Notes: generated by a model from the letters alone, not told the origin. A stretch of DNA of 64,000 nucleotides from Pseudoalteromonas citrea (GCF_000238375.3 NZ_AHBZ03000023.1:124001-188000); one strand, 5' to 3'. Counted from the stretch's first letter, positions 8,534 to 19,675 are shown. Translations and numbers: made by a program.

Positions 8534-10693
8534 ATGTTTGACCCTAAAACACTCTACTTTACCAGTGCTGTCATGATGGCCATGATGACATTGCTAAACT
8601 TTTTGACTTGGCGTGCAAACAAACATACGCCCGGTACCTTGCTCTATATTTTTTACCCTATGGTATTATTTGCGGCTATCGTCGGCTTTTTTGTGCACAG
8701 TGATATTGAATCATGGCAAACGATTGGCATTGCCAATACCCTGCTCTTTGCCGCCTCAATTATTCATTGCCTCGCTATATGTCAGTTTTTAAATTATCGA
8801 GGCTGGGAGCTTCGCTTATTTCTCATCATTACGGCTTTTTTACTCGCCGCCCTAGTCTACTTCAGTGTGGTCGATGATGATTTACGCTGTCGTATTTTTG
8901 TCTCTGACTTACAACATATTTGTGAAGCAATATTTCTACTTTACATCTTCTTCCGCTTTGCACGACCACTGTACCCCAATGGGACAATTGTTTACGGTAT
9001 CGTTCTGACACTCGTTATGAGTGCCTTTATAGCCCGTACAGTCCTCATGGGTGAAGTAACCTCCTTTACTTTATTAGAAGACAATTGGTTTATTATCACC
9101 TTATTCATTAATGGGGTTCTGGCACCTATTTTTTATGCAACGGGTATGGCGCTGCTGTGTAATGAGCGACGCGAATACCATTTGAACCAATTAACTGACA
9201 AAGCCAAAAAAGACCTTGAGATCAGAGGGTTGTTTTTATCCACCATTAGTCATGAAATTCGTACACCACTGAACGGTATTTTAGGCAGTGCACAATTAGT
9301 GCTTAACCGCACGACGAACCACCGGAATAAAGCCTACTGTGAAGCCATAATTAACTCGGCAGAATCCTTAAACTTGCTCATAGATAAAGTACTCGATTAT
9401 GCCAGCTTAGATCAAAGCGACGAATCTCTTTACGAAGAAGATGTGGAGTTAAAAAGCTGGCTCAATAACCTGTGCTTATTGTTAAGCCCACTGGCCGAAC
9501 AGAAAAAGCTCAGCTTCGAATTAATATACGAATTACCTGAACAAGCATGTTATTACTGTGACCAGCAAAAACTGCGGCAAATCATCATCAACCTCGTTGG
9601 TAATGCAATAAAGTTCACTGACAAGGGCTGTGTGAAGATCCGTGTTGAATTATTAGCTGAGCAGCATATGTCACATGTAGTGCGATTTAGTGTGATAGAT
9701 TCTGGCCCAGGCATAGATGAAGAAGACATCAGTAAACTCACTGAACCCTATGTGCAAAGTAGTGCAGGTAAAGTAAAAGGCGGTACAGGCCTTGGTCTTG
9801 CAATAACCAGTCGCTTACTCGATAGACTCGATAGCCACCTTGATATTTTAAGTGAACTAAACAAGGGCAGCTCATTTAGCTTTGATATTCCTTTGGCTAT
9901 CGGTGAATTGAGCCTTGTGGAACAACGTAATCACAGCTCTGATTGCATTACTGGCTTGAATATTCTGTTAGTCGAGGACCTCGATCTAAATCAAAAAATT
10001 GCCATTGAGTTTATGGCAACCGACGAACATAAAGTGAAGTTAGCTACCAACGGAACAAGTGCATTGGAGTTATTATCTGAGTTTCAATTCGATGTGGTGT
10101 TATTGGATATGAACCTACCAGATTTCACCGGCCAAGAAGTACTGCGCCGCCTGCAAACCATTGAACATAAAAACCAACGCACGCCCTTTCTTGCATTTAC
10201 TGCCAGCCTTAGCCCTGATGAAGTCAAAGAGTATTTAACTTTAGGGATCAAAGATATTGTCGGTAAGCCAATTAAACAAGAAAAATTACGTCAAGCACTG
10301 AATGACTCACAATCAGCGCAAAAACCCAGTATCAGTGTTGAATTAACCGATACACTGTATGATGAAACTGCGGTTAGTTTATTAAAAAACAGCTTTAATG
10401 AGGACGAAGTGTCGTCTATTTACAATGAGTTTGTGTTGTCAGCAAGGAACAAGTTAATTCATATTCAACAAATGCTCACCCAAGACAACGACCAATGTAT
10501 TAGACAGCTGCATCGCCAATCTAGTACTGCAATGCAACTCGGCTTTAACCGCTATGGCCTACTGCTGAAAAAAATTGAGCGTCGCTTACTTGATAAAAAG
10601 TCCAGTGACAGTGAATTAACGCAAGCGATGGCACTGTGGCAACAAAGCCTAGAAGCCTATTTAGATTATGTGCGTAAAAACACACTTCGCTAA
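8534..10693 (+). CDS. Hybrid sensor histidine kinase (7TM input, HisKA-HATPase, receiver, HPt)
   Basis: This 719-residue inner-membrane protein has about seven hydrophobic segments in residues 1-215. The kinase core follows: H-box SHEIRTPLNG with phosphorylated H240, N-box near NLVGNAIKFTD, and GPGIDEEDI and GTGLGLAI ATP-lid motifs. A receiver domain has D525 in LLDMNLPD, and a C-terminal HPt-like helical domain has H660 in LHRQSSTAMQLG. The full His-Asp-His relay in one chain means an output regulator must be elsewhere. The neighbouring CsgD-like protein is a candidate partner by position only. The membrane input resembles 7TM sensory modules, with unknown signal. Confidence 0.88.
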   Translation: MFDPKTLYFTSAVMMAMMTLLNFLTWRANKHTPGTLLYIFYPMVLFAAIVGFFVHSDIESWQTIGIANTLLFAASIIHCLAICQFLNYRGWELRLFLIITAFLLAALVYFSVVDDDLRCRIFVSDLQHICEAIFLLYIFFRFARPLYPNGTIVYGIVLTLVMSAFIARTVLMGEVTSFTLLEDNWFIITLFINGVLAPIFYATGMALLCNERREYHLNQLTDKAKKDLEIRGLFLSTISHEIRTPLNGILGSAQLVLNRTTNHRNKAYCEAIINSAESLNLLIDKVLDYASLDQSDESLYEEDVELKSWLNNLCLLLSPLAEQKKLSFELIYELPEQACYYCDQQKLRQIIINLVGNAIKFTDKGCVKIRVELLAEQHMSHVVRFSVIDSGPGIDEEDISKLTEPYVQSSAGKVKGGTGLGLAITSRLLDRLDSHLDILSELNKGSSFSFDIPLAIGELSLVEQRNHSSDCITGLNILLVEDLDLNQKIAIEFMATDEHKVKLATNGTSALELLSEFQFDVVLLDMNLPDFTGQEVLRRLQTIEHKNQRTPFLAFTASLSPDEVKEYLTLGIKDIVGKPIKQEKLRQALNDSQSAQKPSISVELTDTLYDETAVSLLKNSFNEDEVSSIYNEFVLSARNKLIHIQQMLTQDNDQCIRQLHRQSSTAMQLGFNRYGLLLKKIERRLLDKKSSDSELTQAMALWQQSLEAYLDYVRKNTLR

Positions 10694-10706
10694 CCCAACA
10701 ATTACA

Positions 10707-10745
10707 CCGTTACGCGACTGTTATTTATATTCAGATGCGTAACGG
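10707..10745. repeat. Inverted repeat downstream of the hybrid kinase gene
   Basis: CCGTTACGC and GCGTAACGG form a perfect 9-bp stem around a 21-base loop, 14 bases after the kinase stop codon. No T-run follows, so it may be a weak terminator, an mRNA 3' stabiliser or a binding site. Confidence 0.4.
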
Positions 10746-10838
10746 GGTACATTCGACTAGATTTTAATCAGCTGACTCACCATTTATCGCGCATAGTCGA
10801 CATCTTCGTCAAATTTCGTCATTCTCTAAGACTATATA

Positions 10839-10859
10839 CTCTAATACTCGATATTAGAG
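10839..10859. promoter_or_regulatory. Perfect inverted repeat just before the amidohydrolase start
   Basis: CTCTAATA-ctcga-TATTAGAG is a perfect 8-5-8 palindrome ending 17 bases before the first possible start codon. It could be an operator or a 5' UTR hairpin. Confidence 0.4.
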
Positions 10860-10876
10860 AAACCAATAACCATAAC

Positions 10877-13800
10877 ATGGAAATCATGATGGCATTTTTC
10901 AAAAAACCACTGACAGTAGCAATTAGCCTTGCTGTATTAGGCACAAGTGTGTCAAGTTTGGCTGAAGTCACAAATGCAACCACCCCTGCCGCAGAGCAAA
11001 GAAGCACTGAGGGCTGGGATGTACTTAATACACCAGGTGACAAGCAAACCATTACAATCGATACCAACCAAACTACCTGGAGTAACTTAGATGTGAGTCC
11101 TGATGGTAAACAGGTTGTATTTGATATGTTGGGTGATATTTACATCATGCCAATTACAGGCGGAAAAGCCACGATTGTTACCAATGACATGGGTTGGAAC
11201 ATTCAGCCTAAATTTTCTCCTGACGGCAAAAAAATCGCTTTTATCTCTGACCGCGCCGGTGGTGATAACTTATGGGTGATGGATATTAATGGTGAGAACA
11301 AAAAACAAGTATCAAAAGAAAGCCATAATATCGTCCATAACCCAGCCTGGTCTCCTGACGGACAGTACATTGCGGTTAAACAAGGCCAAGTAACTGGGCG
11401 TACCATTCCTGGTGGCTCAATTCGCATGTATCACATTAGTGGCGGTAAAGGCGTGGTAGTAAGAGATCGTCTACATGGGGCTAAGTCGCAAAAAAATGTG
11501 GCAGAACCCACATTTTCTATCGATGGTAAAAAAATCTATTACTCAGTAGATGGAACTGCCGGTGTGCGCTGGCAATATAATAAAAATGCCCTTGATACCG
11601 TATTTGAAGTCCGTAGTTGGGATCTTGCTACCGGTGAAGAAGAGGTGGTTATTCGCGGTGCGGGTGGCGCGATCCGTCCAACACCAAGTCCTGATGGCAA
11701 GTCTATCGCATTTGTAAAACGTGTTGATGACGGCAAAGCTATGGCCAGTGCGCTGTATATTAAAAACCTTGAGTCAGGGATTGAAACCGAGATTTACGCT
11801 GGGTTAGACCGTGATTTACAAGAAGCCAACGGTGCGCACGGTAACACACCATCATTTGCGTATACACCAGATGGTAAGTCATTGGTATTTTGGGCCGGCG
11901 GCGTTTTCCGCACGGTTAATATCGACTCAAAAAAAGCACAAGTGATTCCAACACGCATCGTTGCTGAAAAACAAATCACCCCAGCTCTGCGCTTTGCTGT
12001 TGATGTCGCACCAGATAGCTTTAAAGTAAAAATGGCGCGTTGGTCACAACTTTCACCGAATGGTGAAACAGCACTGTTTCAAGCCCTTGGCTACTTATAT
12101 GTAAAAGATATTGCCTCTGGAAAAGTGCGCCGTTTAACAACACAAACCGATCACTTTGAATTCTACCCAAGCTATTCTCGCGATGGAAAATCTATCGTAT
12201 ATACCGCGTGGGATGACAAAGAACTCGGATCTATTCGTGTTGTCTCAGCCAAAGGCGGAAAAGGAAAAACCATCACCCAACAGCCGGGCCATTATGTATC
12301 ACCTAGCTTCTCTCCTGATGGTAAACAGGTATTATATAAAAAAGTCACTGGTGGTTACTTACTAAATGGTGACTGGTCAATGTCTCCAGGCATTTATCTT
12401 GTGAGCAGTAAAGGTGGCGAAGCCAAACGTCTAGTTAAATCGGGTGATAACCCACACTTTGGCGCAGCATCTGACCGTGTTTTCTTCTCTGTTGCTGGCG
12501 AAACAAGTCGCGAATTAAAAAGCGTAAACTTAAACGGCCAAGAAGAGCGAAGTCATTTTAAAGGCGATTACATCTTTGACTTTAAAGTCTCTCCTAATGG
12601 CCAATATATCGCCTTTATTGAGCACTTTAATACCTTTGTTGCCCCGTTTACGAGTACTGGTAAGACCCTGACGATTAATAAAGGGACTAAATCCTTTCCG
12701 GTTAAACAAGTATCAAAATACTCTGGTGATTATCTAAACTGGGTCAGCGACAGCAGTGCGCTTACGTGGGCATTCGGTCCAAATTTGTATCAGCGTAAAT
12801 TAACTGACACTTTTGCCTTTTTAACGGAAGGTGAAACCACACCAACAGAATTAACGGCTGAAGGTATTGATTTAAGCTTTGAAAAACAAGCAGACAAGCC
12901 CAACGGTACGCTGGCACTCATCGGCGGGACTGTCGTTACCATGCGTGATGCTGATAAACAGCAAGAAATCATCTCAAATGGTGTGATCATCATCAAAGAG
13001 AACCGTATCATTGCCGTTGGCAAACAAGGCGAAGTCACTATACCAAGTGGTGCTAAAACCATGGATATCAGTGGTAAAACGGTTATTCCAGGTTTAATTG
13101 ATGCACATGCACATGGCAGCTACGGTAGCTACGACCTACAGCCAAAACAAAATTGGAACCAATACTCAAACCTTAGCTTTGGCGTAACAACCATTCATGA
13201 TCCATCAAACAATTCATCTGAAGTGTTTTCGATGGCAGAGCTTGCAAAAGCAGGTGAAACTCTAGCGCCACGTATTTACTCTGTTGGCCGTATTCTCTAT
13301 GCCGGTAACGCACCAGGGTATAAGACGCCGATCAGCAATCTAGATGATGCCGAATTCCATGTAAAACGTCTTAAAGATTCGGGTGCAATTTCTGTTAAGA
13401 GTTATAACCACCCTCGCCGTGAAACTCGCCAGCAAGTACTAGAAGCTGCGAAGAACATGGAGATCATGGTGGTACCAGAAGGCGGTTCTAAGTTTCAGCA
13501 TAATATGAATATGATTGTCGATGGCCATACGGGCGTTGAACATGCATTGCCAATCCCACATATTTATTCTGACGTAGAGCAAATGTGGGGCCAGAGTAAT
13601 GTCGGCTTTACCCCAACATTTGTAGTAGCCTATGGTGGTATAAAAGGGGAGGACTACTTCTACGAGCACACCAATGTATGGGAAAACGAGCGCTTAATGA
13701 GCTTTGTACCAGAATACATTGTTAAGCCGCATGCAATTCGCCCAGGCCAAGCACCAGAAAGACTTTACAACCATATCTTGGCTGCTGAAGTTGCTAAGCA

Positions 13801-14227
13801 ATTGCGTGATGAAGGTGTCACAGTTCATATCGGGGCACACGGTCAACGTGAAGGTCTTGCGGCACATTGGGAGCTATGGTCGATGGCACAAGGCGGGTTT
13901 AGTGCATGGGAAGCACTACGCAGTGGCACAATAGACGGCGCAAAATATCTAGGTATGGACCACGATATTGGTACTATCGAAACAGGTAAATTAGCCGACC
14001 TGGCAATTATTGATGGCGATGTCTTAACCGATATTCGTCAATCAGAAAAAGTCGCTTACACTGTGATCAATGGCCGTATTTACGATTCAGCAACCATGAA
14101 TGAAGTAGGTAACTACGACAACAAACGAGCGCCTTTCTTCTTTGAAAATGGCACGAAAACACAAATGCACCCTGCAACGCAGATGTATATGGAAGAAAAA
14201 GCTCACAAATACCACTGGAAACACTAA
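10877..14227 (+). CDS. Exported TolB-type beta-propeller / metal-dependent amidohydrolase fusion
   Basis: This 1116-residue protein starts with a signal peptide (hydrophobic core near residues 12-28, SSLAE). The first ~700 residues contain many PD40/TolB repeats with the recurring signature SPDGK. The C-terminal ~400 residues are an amidohydrolase domain with VIPGLIDAHAHG (metal ligands H744 and H746), further His residues in VEHALPIPH and HIGAHGQREG, and the terminal GKLADLAIIDGD. Family members hydrolyse cyclic or linear amides such as dipeptides using one or two metals. Export suggests periplasmic or extracellular peptide or amide breakdown. ATGs at 10886 or 10889 are alternative starts, since GGAA lies in front of them. 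Confidence 0.88.
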   Translation: MEIMMAFFKKPLTVAISLAVLGTSVSSLAEVTNATTPAAEQRSTEGWDVLNTPGDKQTITIDTNQTTWSNLDVSPDGKQVVFDMLGDIYIMPITGGKATIVTNDMGWNIQPKFSPDGKKIAFISDRAGGDNLWVMDINGENKKQVSKESHNIVHNPAWSPDGQYIAVKQGQVTGRTIPGGSIRMYHISGGKGVVVRDRLHGAKSQKNVAEPTFSIDGKKIYYSVDGTAGVRWQYNKNALDTVFEVRSWDLATGEEEVVIRGAGGAIRPTPSPDGKSIAFVKRVDDGKAMASALYIKNLESGIETEIYAGLDRDLQEANGAHGNTPSFAYTPDGKSLVFWAGGVFRTVNIDSKKAQVIPTRIVAEKQITPALRFAVDVAPDSFKVKMARWSQLSPNGETALFQALGYLYVKDIASGKVRRLTTQTDHFEFYPSYSRDGKSIVYTAWDDKELGSIRVVSAKGGKGKTITQQPGHYVSPSFSPDGKQVLYKKVTGGYLLNGDWSMSPGIYLVSSKGGEAKRLVKSGDNPHFGAASDRVFFSVAGETSRELKSVNLNGQEERSHFKGDYIFDFKVSPNGQYIAFIEHFNTFVAPFTSTGKTLTINKGTKSFPVKQVSKYSGDYLNWVSDSSALTWAFGPNLYQRKLTDTFAFLTEGETTPTELTAEGIDLSFEKQADKPNGTLALIGGTVVTMRDADKQQEIISNGVIIIKENRIIAVGKQGEVTIPSGAKTMDISGKTVIPGLIDAHAHGSYGSYDLQPKQNWNQYSNLSFGVTTIHDPSNNSSEVFSMAELAKAGETLAPRIYSVGRILYAGNAPGYKTPISNLDDAEFHVKRLKDSGAISVKSYNHPRRETRQQVLEAAKNMEIMVVPEGGSKFQHNMNMIVDGHTGVEHALPIPHIYSDVEQMWGQSNVGFTPTFVVAYGGIKGEDYFYEHTNVWENERLMSFVPEYIVKPHAIRPGQAPERLYNHILAAEVAKQLRDEGVTVHIGAHGQREGLAAHWELWSMAQGGFSAWEALRSGTIDGAKYLGMDHDIGTIETGKLADLAIIDGDVLTDIRQSEKVAYTVINGRIYDSATMNEVGNYDNKRAPFFFENGTKTQMHPATQMYMEEKAHKYHWKH

Positions 14228-14245
14228 TTAATTGTTTTAAAATAT

Positions 14246-14273
14246 AAAAAGGCTGCCTTTGGTGGCCTTTTTT
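14246..14273 (+). terminator. Terminator after the amidohydrolase gene
   Basis: AAAAAGGC and GCCTTTTT pair around an internal loop and are followed by further T residues. Confidence 0.75.
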
Positions 14274-14415
14274 ATCTCACCAACTTCCCCCATTTTTTCG
14301 CAAATTTCGGCACACATTTACTCCTCTTTTGCTAGACGTAAACGAGAACTGTTCTACACTTTGCTACAACGCTCTTATTTTTATGAGCATAGTAAACTAG
14401 GACAAGGAACACGCC

Positions 14416-17400
14416 GTGGCCAGTATAAGCGCTATTTACCATTCATTAGACCTGACTAAGAAGCTCGTTGTGGCATTTTTACTTGTTGCACTTGCGCCTA
14501 TCGCCATTGTCATTTCAATCGCGTTGTACCATGCATCTACAGCGCTGCAAGAACAAGCATATTCGCAACTCGCAGCGGTCGGAGAAATCAAGAAAAGCGC
14601 TGTTGAACGTCATTTCAAAGCGGTAAAAAACAAAATGAGTGCACTGGCGCACAACCCTTACGCACAAAAAGCCGCCAAAGAATTTATGTACGCGTACAGT
14701 TCGCTTGATGGCAGTACATATACGCCCGATGGACTGGTGTCATTTTACGATAATGAGTTTACTAAAAAGTTTATTGATGAAAACCCAGGAGTTGTACTAC
14801 CTGAAGACTTACTAAGTAGTGTGAATGCCGAAGGCATTTCATTACAACAGCGCTACATTTCAGACAACCCATTTCCACTGGGTGAAAAGTCCCAATTGTT
14901 AGCTACCAACCATGGTGACGAATACGACGCGACACATCAGCGTCATCATGAGTACTTTTTAAAAATTGCAGAAATTAATCACTTTTATGATATTTTCATC
15001 GTCGATAATGAAACAGGCAACATCGTCTACTCTGTATTTAAAGAACTCGACTTTGCAACCTCCTTACTAACAGGCCCCTATGCTGATAGTAATCTTGCTA
15101 AAGTGTTTCAACAAGCACGCCTTTTAACCTCGCCAGAACAATATGCCTTTGTTGACTATCAACAATACTTACCATCATACAATGCGCCAGCAAGCTTTAT
15201 TGCCGCGCCTCTGGTTAATAGCGAACAAGCTAAGGCGACATTAATATTTCAGCTTTCAATTGACGCACTCAATCAAATTATGACGGAACGAGAGGGATTA
15301 GGAGAAAGCGGAGAAACCTACCTGGTTGGGAGTGATGGTTTGATGCGTTCTGATTCTTACTTAGACCCGCAAAACCATTCGGTCATCAATTCTTTTAAAT
15401 ACCCAGATAAAGGAACAATTAACACCGAGGCTTTTCAACGTGCAATACAAGGTGAGCAGGGGCAAAAGCTCATCTTGGACTACAATGGGCAACCTGTCTT
15501 ATCCGCTTTTATGCCTATTACAGTGATGGGTGCCGAGTGGGCATTAATCGCTGAAATCGACAAACAAGAAGCCTTTTATGCGGTCACTCGGCTACGGAAC
15601 CTACTCGCTATTGTTTTACTATTCACTATCACCGCTATTGTTGTCAGTGCCTTTCTTTTCGCACGTACACTCACTCGTCCAGCCCATTCATTAGTAAATA
15701 CCATGCGTCGAGTTGAACAAGAAGGTGATTTCTCGATTCGAGCACCTGTTACCTCAAAAGATGAGATTGGACAATCAGCTCACGCTTTTAATTCACTCTT
15801 GAATGAACTTCAACAGTCTATCTCAGAAACTAATTTGGTCATGAATGACATGGCGTCAGGACGATTTTCAAAACGGATAAAAGTTCAGTGTAAAGGTGAG
15901 CTTGAAACTCTCAAGCAAGCCACCAATCATTGTGCTGACAGTTTAGACATTGCCATTGGTGAAATAAATCAAGTTGTAAAAGCAATGTCAGTGGGACAGT
16001 TTAATCTGCAACTAAACGCGCCAATGTCAGGGGATTTAGAAAAACTTAAAAATAATATTAACCAGTCACTACGATCATTGAACGACACCATGAATGCCAT
16101 TGTTGGCGTGATGGAAAACGTCGAGCATGGCGATTTTAAAGGTCAAGTGTCTATTACAGCACAAGGCAAGCTCGGGCAATTAAAAGACAGTGTTAATAAT
16201 TCAGTTTTTAGTGTGTCTGGTGCGATTGATGAAATAAGTACAGTAATGGCTGCAATTAAACAAGGAGACTTCTCCCAACGGGTTGATATTCCGCTTGAAG
16301 GGCAGCTTCATGAACTTAAAGAAAATATTAATTTCAGTGTCGAAAACTTAGCACTCATTATTAAAGATATCAGTACCGTAATGGCTGCAATGAGCAAAGG
16401 TAACTTCAAACAAAGCGTAGAGTGCCCTGCACAAGGTCAATTAGGGTTACTCAAAGAAGATATCAATATCTCGATTAAAGATCTCGATAAAGCCGTCAGT
16501 GAGATTTCGTCAGTGATGATGGCGATTAGTCATGGGCGCTTTGATAGAACCATTACCTCTGCGATGCCAGGGCAACTTAACGCCCTCAAAGTAGACATTA
16601 ATAATTCTGTTAAAAATCTCAACCAAGTGATCGAAGAACTTAGCACCGTAATGGCTGCGATGTGTCAGGGCAATTTTAGTTTAAAGATCGAATTGTCATT
16701 GAAGGGGCAGCTTCAGCAGCTTAAACAAGATGTCAACGGCTCTATTGCCACCATTTCGGCCGCTATTAGTGAAGTGACACATGTACTCAGTGCTGTATCG
16801 CAAGGTAAATTAACGGATGCGATCGCTGGTGACTATGAGGGGGTATTTCTAGAACTCAAACAAGATGTAAATACAACCATTAGTAAGCTGACTGAAGTCA
16901 TCGAAGGGATCCAGCTTTCGGCAAATCATGTTTCGCAAAGCGCTGGAGAAATTGCGGCCAGTAATACCGAGATCAGTGCCCGAACGGAAGAGCAAGCAGC
17001 CAATTTAGAAGAAGCAAGCGCAAGCACCGGTCATATATTAAGTGAAATCACGGCAGTGGCAAAACAGTCTAGTAATGCTGTTGAGTTATCAGACAATGCA
17101 CAAGATATTGCTCAAGAAGGTGGCACACTATCAAAAGATACCGTGGTTGCCATTGAAGAAGTAAACAATGCCAGTAAAGATATCAACGAAATTGTCTCTG
17201 TGATTGACGCTCTAGCCTTTCAAACCAATTTGTTAGCGCTCAACGCTGCGGTTGAAGCAGCACGCGCAGGTGAACATGGTCGAGGATTTGCTGTGGTCGC
17301 TAATGAAGTCAGGGAGCTGGCTGGTAGAAGTGCCGCTTCAGCGAAACAAATCAAAAACATCATCGCAAACAGTAATGAAAAAGTAGAGCAAAGCACCGAA

Positions 17401-17706
17401 ATGGCGAATAGCTCAGGCCACAAATTAGAGCAAATTGTAGACGCGGTTTCTAAAGTAAACGGGACTATCGTCAAAATCAATCAATCGACCATGACACAAC
17501 AACAGGCGATCACCGAAGTGGATTTAGTAGTGCAGCGCTTAACTGATTTGATTCAAGAAAACTCCGCAATTACTGAAGAAACCATGGCAGCGGCGAAACA
17601 AATGGCGGATCAAGCCCACGAAATGCGCCGCTTGCTTGGTTACTTTGCGTTGAAAGAGTCAGATACGAGTAACATCCAACGACTGACCCATCACACTGCG
17701 AGTTAA
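14416..17706 (+). CDS. Methyl-accepting chemotaxis protein with a poly-HAMP array
   Basis: A 1096-residue transmembrane chemoreceptor. TM1 lies near residues 18-38, a large periplasmic dCache-like sensor at about 40-390, TM2 at about 396-417 and a canonical HAMP at about 418-469. Residues 470-829 are eight consecutive 45-residue HAMP-like repeats, the clearest reading EISTVMAA...GDF...GQL..LK. The signalling domain follows at 830-1096, with its hairpin tip containing [18 protein letters not shown] (from F935). Receptors of this class control CheA and hence swimming. The GTG start has AAGGA nine bases upstream. Its stop overlaps the stop of the convergent yafV gene in a shared TTAA. Confidence 0.95.
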   Translation: MASISAIYHSLDLTKKLVVAFLLVALAPIAIVISIALYHASTALQEQAYSQLAAVGEIKKSAVERHFKAVKNKMSALAHNPYAQKAAKEFMYAYSSLDGSTYTPDGLVSFYDNEFTKKFIDENPGVVLPEDLLSSVNAEGISLQQRYISDNPFPLGEKSQLLATNHGDEYDATHQRHHEYFLKIAEINHFYDIFIVDNETGNIVYSVFKELDFATSLLTGPYADSNLAKVFQQARLLTSPEQYAFVDYQQYLPSYNAPASFIAAPLVNSEQAKATLIFQLSIDALNQIMTEREGLGESGETYLVGSDGLMRSDSYLDPQNHSVINSFKYPDKGTINTEAFQRAIQGEQGQKLILDYNGQPVLSAFMPITVMGAEWALIAEIDKQEAFYAVTRLRNLLAIVLLFTITAIVVSAFLFARTLTRPAHSLVNTMRRVEQEGDFSIRAPVTSKDEIGQSAHAFNSLLNELQQSISETNLVMNDMASGRFSKRIKVQCKGELETLKQATNHCADSLDIAIGEINQVVKAMSVGQFNLQLNAPMSGDLEKLKNNINQSLRSLNDTMNAIVGVMENVEHGDFKGQVSITAQGKLGQLKDSVNNSVFSVSGAIDEISTVMAAIKQGDFSQRVDIPLEGQLHELKENINFSVENLALIIKDISTVMAAMSKGNFKQSVECPAQGQLGLLKEDINISIKDLDKAVSEISSVMMAISHGRFDRTITSAMPGQLNALKVDINNSVKNLNQVIEELSTVMAAMCQGNFSLKIELSLKGQLQQLKQDVNGSIATISAAISEVTHVLSAVSQGKLTDAIAGDYEGVFLELKQDVNTTISKLTEVIEGIQLSANHVSQSAGEIAASNTEISARTEEQAANLEEASASTGHILSEITAVAKQSSNAVELSDNAQDIAQEGGTLSKDTVVAIEEVNNASKDINEIVSVIDALAFQTNLLALNAAVEAARAGEHGRGFAVVANEVRELAGRSAASAKQIKNIIANSNEKVEQSTEMANSSGHKLEQIVDAVSKVNGTIVKINQSTMTQQQAITEVDLVVQRLTDLIQENSAITEETMAAAKQMADQAHEMRRLLGYFALKESDTSNIQRLTHHTAS

Positions 17707-18512
17707 CTTAGTATAAACTCATCGGCATCTAAATGAGCTGGGAAACCGGCTCGAAATTCATCCAAAGTCGTTTTGCTTAATTGAACAATTTCAATACTGG
17801 ATTGATCATCCGCTAATTGCACCAACGGCTCACCTTTAAAGTCATAGGCCGCGCTGCCACCATTGTGTGCGACCCCTTTACCATCTGTGCCAACGCGATT
17901 GCAAGCGAGTACATAGCATTGATTTTCCATTGCTCTGGCCATCAATAAAGTATCCCAAATATGTCGCCTGACCGCCGGCCAATTGGCAACATTAACCATT
18001 ACATCATAATCATTACGGTTTCGCTGAAAAACAGGAAACCTTAAGTCGTAACACACTTGTGGTAAAAACCTGAACTCACCAAGGGTAAATACCGCTCTGG
18101 ATTGACCTGCCTCGACATACTCACCTTCATTGCCAAGTCGAAACAAATGTCTTTTATCATAATATGATATGGTGCCATCTGGGCGTACCCAGTAAAAGCG
18201 GTTAACTTGTTTTGCGCCTTGCTTTACCAATACAGATCCCGCCATAACCGCCTGAAAGCGCTGAGCTGCAGTGATGAGCCATTGTAAAATAGGCCCTGGC
18301 TGCGCTTCGGCAACGGCTAAATCAACGGCAAACCCTGTCGCAAAGGTTTCTGGTAGTAGAATTAAATCAACTGGGTGAGCATGGTCGCTCAAGCGCTTGG
18401 TTAATAACGTCTCGAGCTGCTTAAAATTAAGTTCAGCCTGTAGCCACGCAATATCATGTTGCACTAATGCCACGCACAATTGCGTGTTGTCATTGGGTGT
18501 TAGAGTTGGCAT
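17703..18512 (-). CDS. yafV: Omega-amidase of the nitrilase superfamily (YafV-like)
   Basis: A 269-residue carbon-nitrogen hydrolase. The Glu-Lys-Cys triad is visible as [10 protein letters not shown] (Glu), YDKRHLF (Lys) and QVCYDLRFP (Cys). Bacterial YafV and eukaryotic Nit2 hydrolyse alpha-ketoglutaramate or alpha-ketosuccinamate, the by-products of glutamine or asparagine transamination. Its start overlaps the end of the ybdL aminotransferase gene by 13 bases, so the two are co-translated. That pairing fits well: a glutamine-using methionine aminotransferase makes the keto-amide that this enzyme removes, pulling methionine regeneration forward. Confidence 0.9.
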   Translation of the reverse strand: MPTLTPNDNTQLCVALVQHDIAWLQAELNFKQLETLLTKRLSDHAHPVDLILLPETFATGFAVDLAVAEAQPGPILQWLITAAQRFQAVMAGSVLVKQGAKQVNRFYWVRPDGTISYYDKRHLFRLGNEGEYVEAGQSRAVFTLGEFRFLPQVCYDLRFPVFQRNRNDYDVMVNVANWPAVRRHIWDTLLMARAMENQCYVLACNRVGTDGKGVAHNGGSAAYDFKGEPLVQLADDQSSIEIVQLSKTTLDEFRAGFPAHLDADEFILS

Positions 18513-19675
18513 AACTTCTCCGCAGCAGCTAATAATGTATTAGTTTCTTTTGCAAAACACAGCCGGATCACACGGTCTCCCGTCGGCGAGTCATAAAAAA
18601 CACTCAACGGAATAGCAGCAATGCCAATTTCTTTGACTAAATACTCACAAAATGCCACGTCATCCAGTTCAGAAAGTTGACTATAATCAAGTAATAAAAA
18701 GTACGTGCCTTCACTGGGCAAAACTGTAAAGCGGCTAGATGCCAACGCTGACACTAAACAGTCTCGCTTTTGTTGGTAAAACTGAGCCAATGAATCAACA
18801 TGATCGCCTTCTTCATCCAACATATCTGCTAATGCAAACTGAGCGGGAGTAAAACTAGAAAATGTCACATATTGATGCAACTTTCTAAATTCAGTGGTTA
18901 ACTTATTTGGTGCAATACAGTAGCCCATCTTCCAGCCCGTGCAATGAAAAGTTTTACCAAAACTCGATACCACAAAACTACGCTCAAATAATTCAGGATC
19001 TCGTAACACGCTTAAATGAGGCTGATCATCGAAAGTAATATGCTCATATACTTCATCACTTATCACATAAAGATCATGCTGGATAACTAGCTTTTTTAAG
19101 CTTGTCAGATCGGCCAACTTTAAGGTTTTTGCACTGGGGTTATGTGGCGTATTGATAATGATAGCCCGCGTTTTATCAGTAATAAGGCGCTTAACCTCAG
19201 CCCAATCAATTATATAATCAGGTGCATTCAGTGCAATATGAACGGCTTTACCCCCAGCGAGCTCAATCGCAGGCTTGTATGAATCATAGGCAGGGTCAAA
19301 TACAATAATTTCATCGTCCGAGCGCGTGATTGATTGAATCGCGACAAACAAAGCCTCGGTCGCACCAGATGTCACTGTTACCATATCATCAGCATTGATA
19401 TTCGCCTGATAACGCCTTTTGACCAATGCACTAATTTGTTGTTGTAACGGCGCAACGCCTGCTGAAGGAGCGTATTGATTAACCCCTTCCTGAACATAGT
19501 CTGCCAGTCTGCGTTTTAAAAATTCAGGGGTATCAAACTCAGGAAAGCCCTGCGATAAGTTAATTGCTTCATACTGATTTGCCAGCCCCGTCATTTTACT
19601 AAAAATACTCATTCCAAGATTCGGTAATTTACTGCGCACTGCACTTCTCCAATAGTCTGTGTGTATTGCGACCAC
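18500..19675 (-). CDS. ybdL: PLP-dependent methionine aminotransferase (YbdL-like)
   Basis: A fold-type I aminotransferase (up to 391 residues) closely resembling E. coli YbdL, which transaminates 4-methylthio-2-oxobutyrate to methionine. Visible are the SQGFPEFD substrate loop, NQYAP, NTPHNPSAK, SDEVYEH with the PLP-ring Asp (D207), and the Schiff-base Lys K241 in SSFGKTFHCTGWK. The GTG at 19675 gives the longest form. A GTG at 19639 with GGAG seven bases upstream is an equally good start. It lies divergent from mtnBCD across a region holding a candidate MetJ operator, which places it as the last step of methionine salvage. Confidence 0.92.
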   Translation of the reverse strand: MVAIHTDYWRSAVRSKLPNLGMSIFSKMTGLANQYEAINLSQGFPEFDTPEFLKRRLADYVQEGVNQYAPSAGVAPLQQQISALVKRRYQANINADDMVTVTSGATEALFVAIQSITRSDDEIIVFDPAYDSYKPAIELAGGKAVHIALNAPDYIIDWAEVKRLITDKTRAIIINTPHNPSAKTLKLADLTSLKKLVIQHDLYVISDEVYEHITFDDQPHLSVLRDPELFERSFVVSSFGKTFHCTGWKMGYCIAPNKLTTEFRKLHQYVTFSSFTPAQFALADMLDEEGDHVDSLAQFYQQKRDCLVSALASSRFTVLPSEGTYFLLLDYSQLSELDDVAFCEYLVKEIGIAAIPLSVFYDSPTGDRVIRLCFAKETNTLLAAAEKLCQL

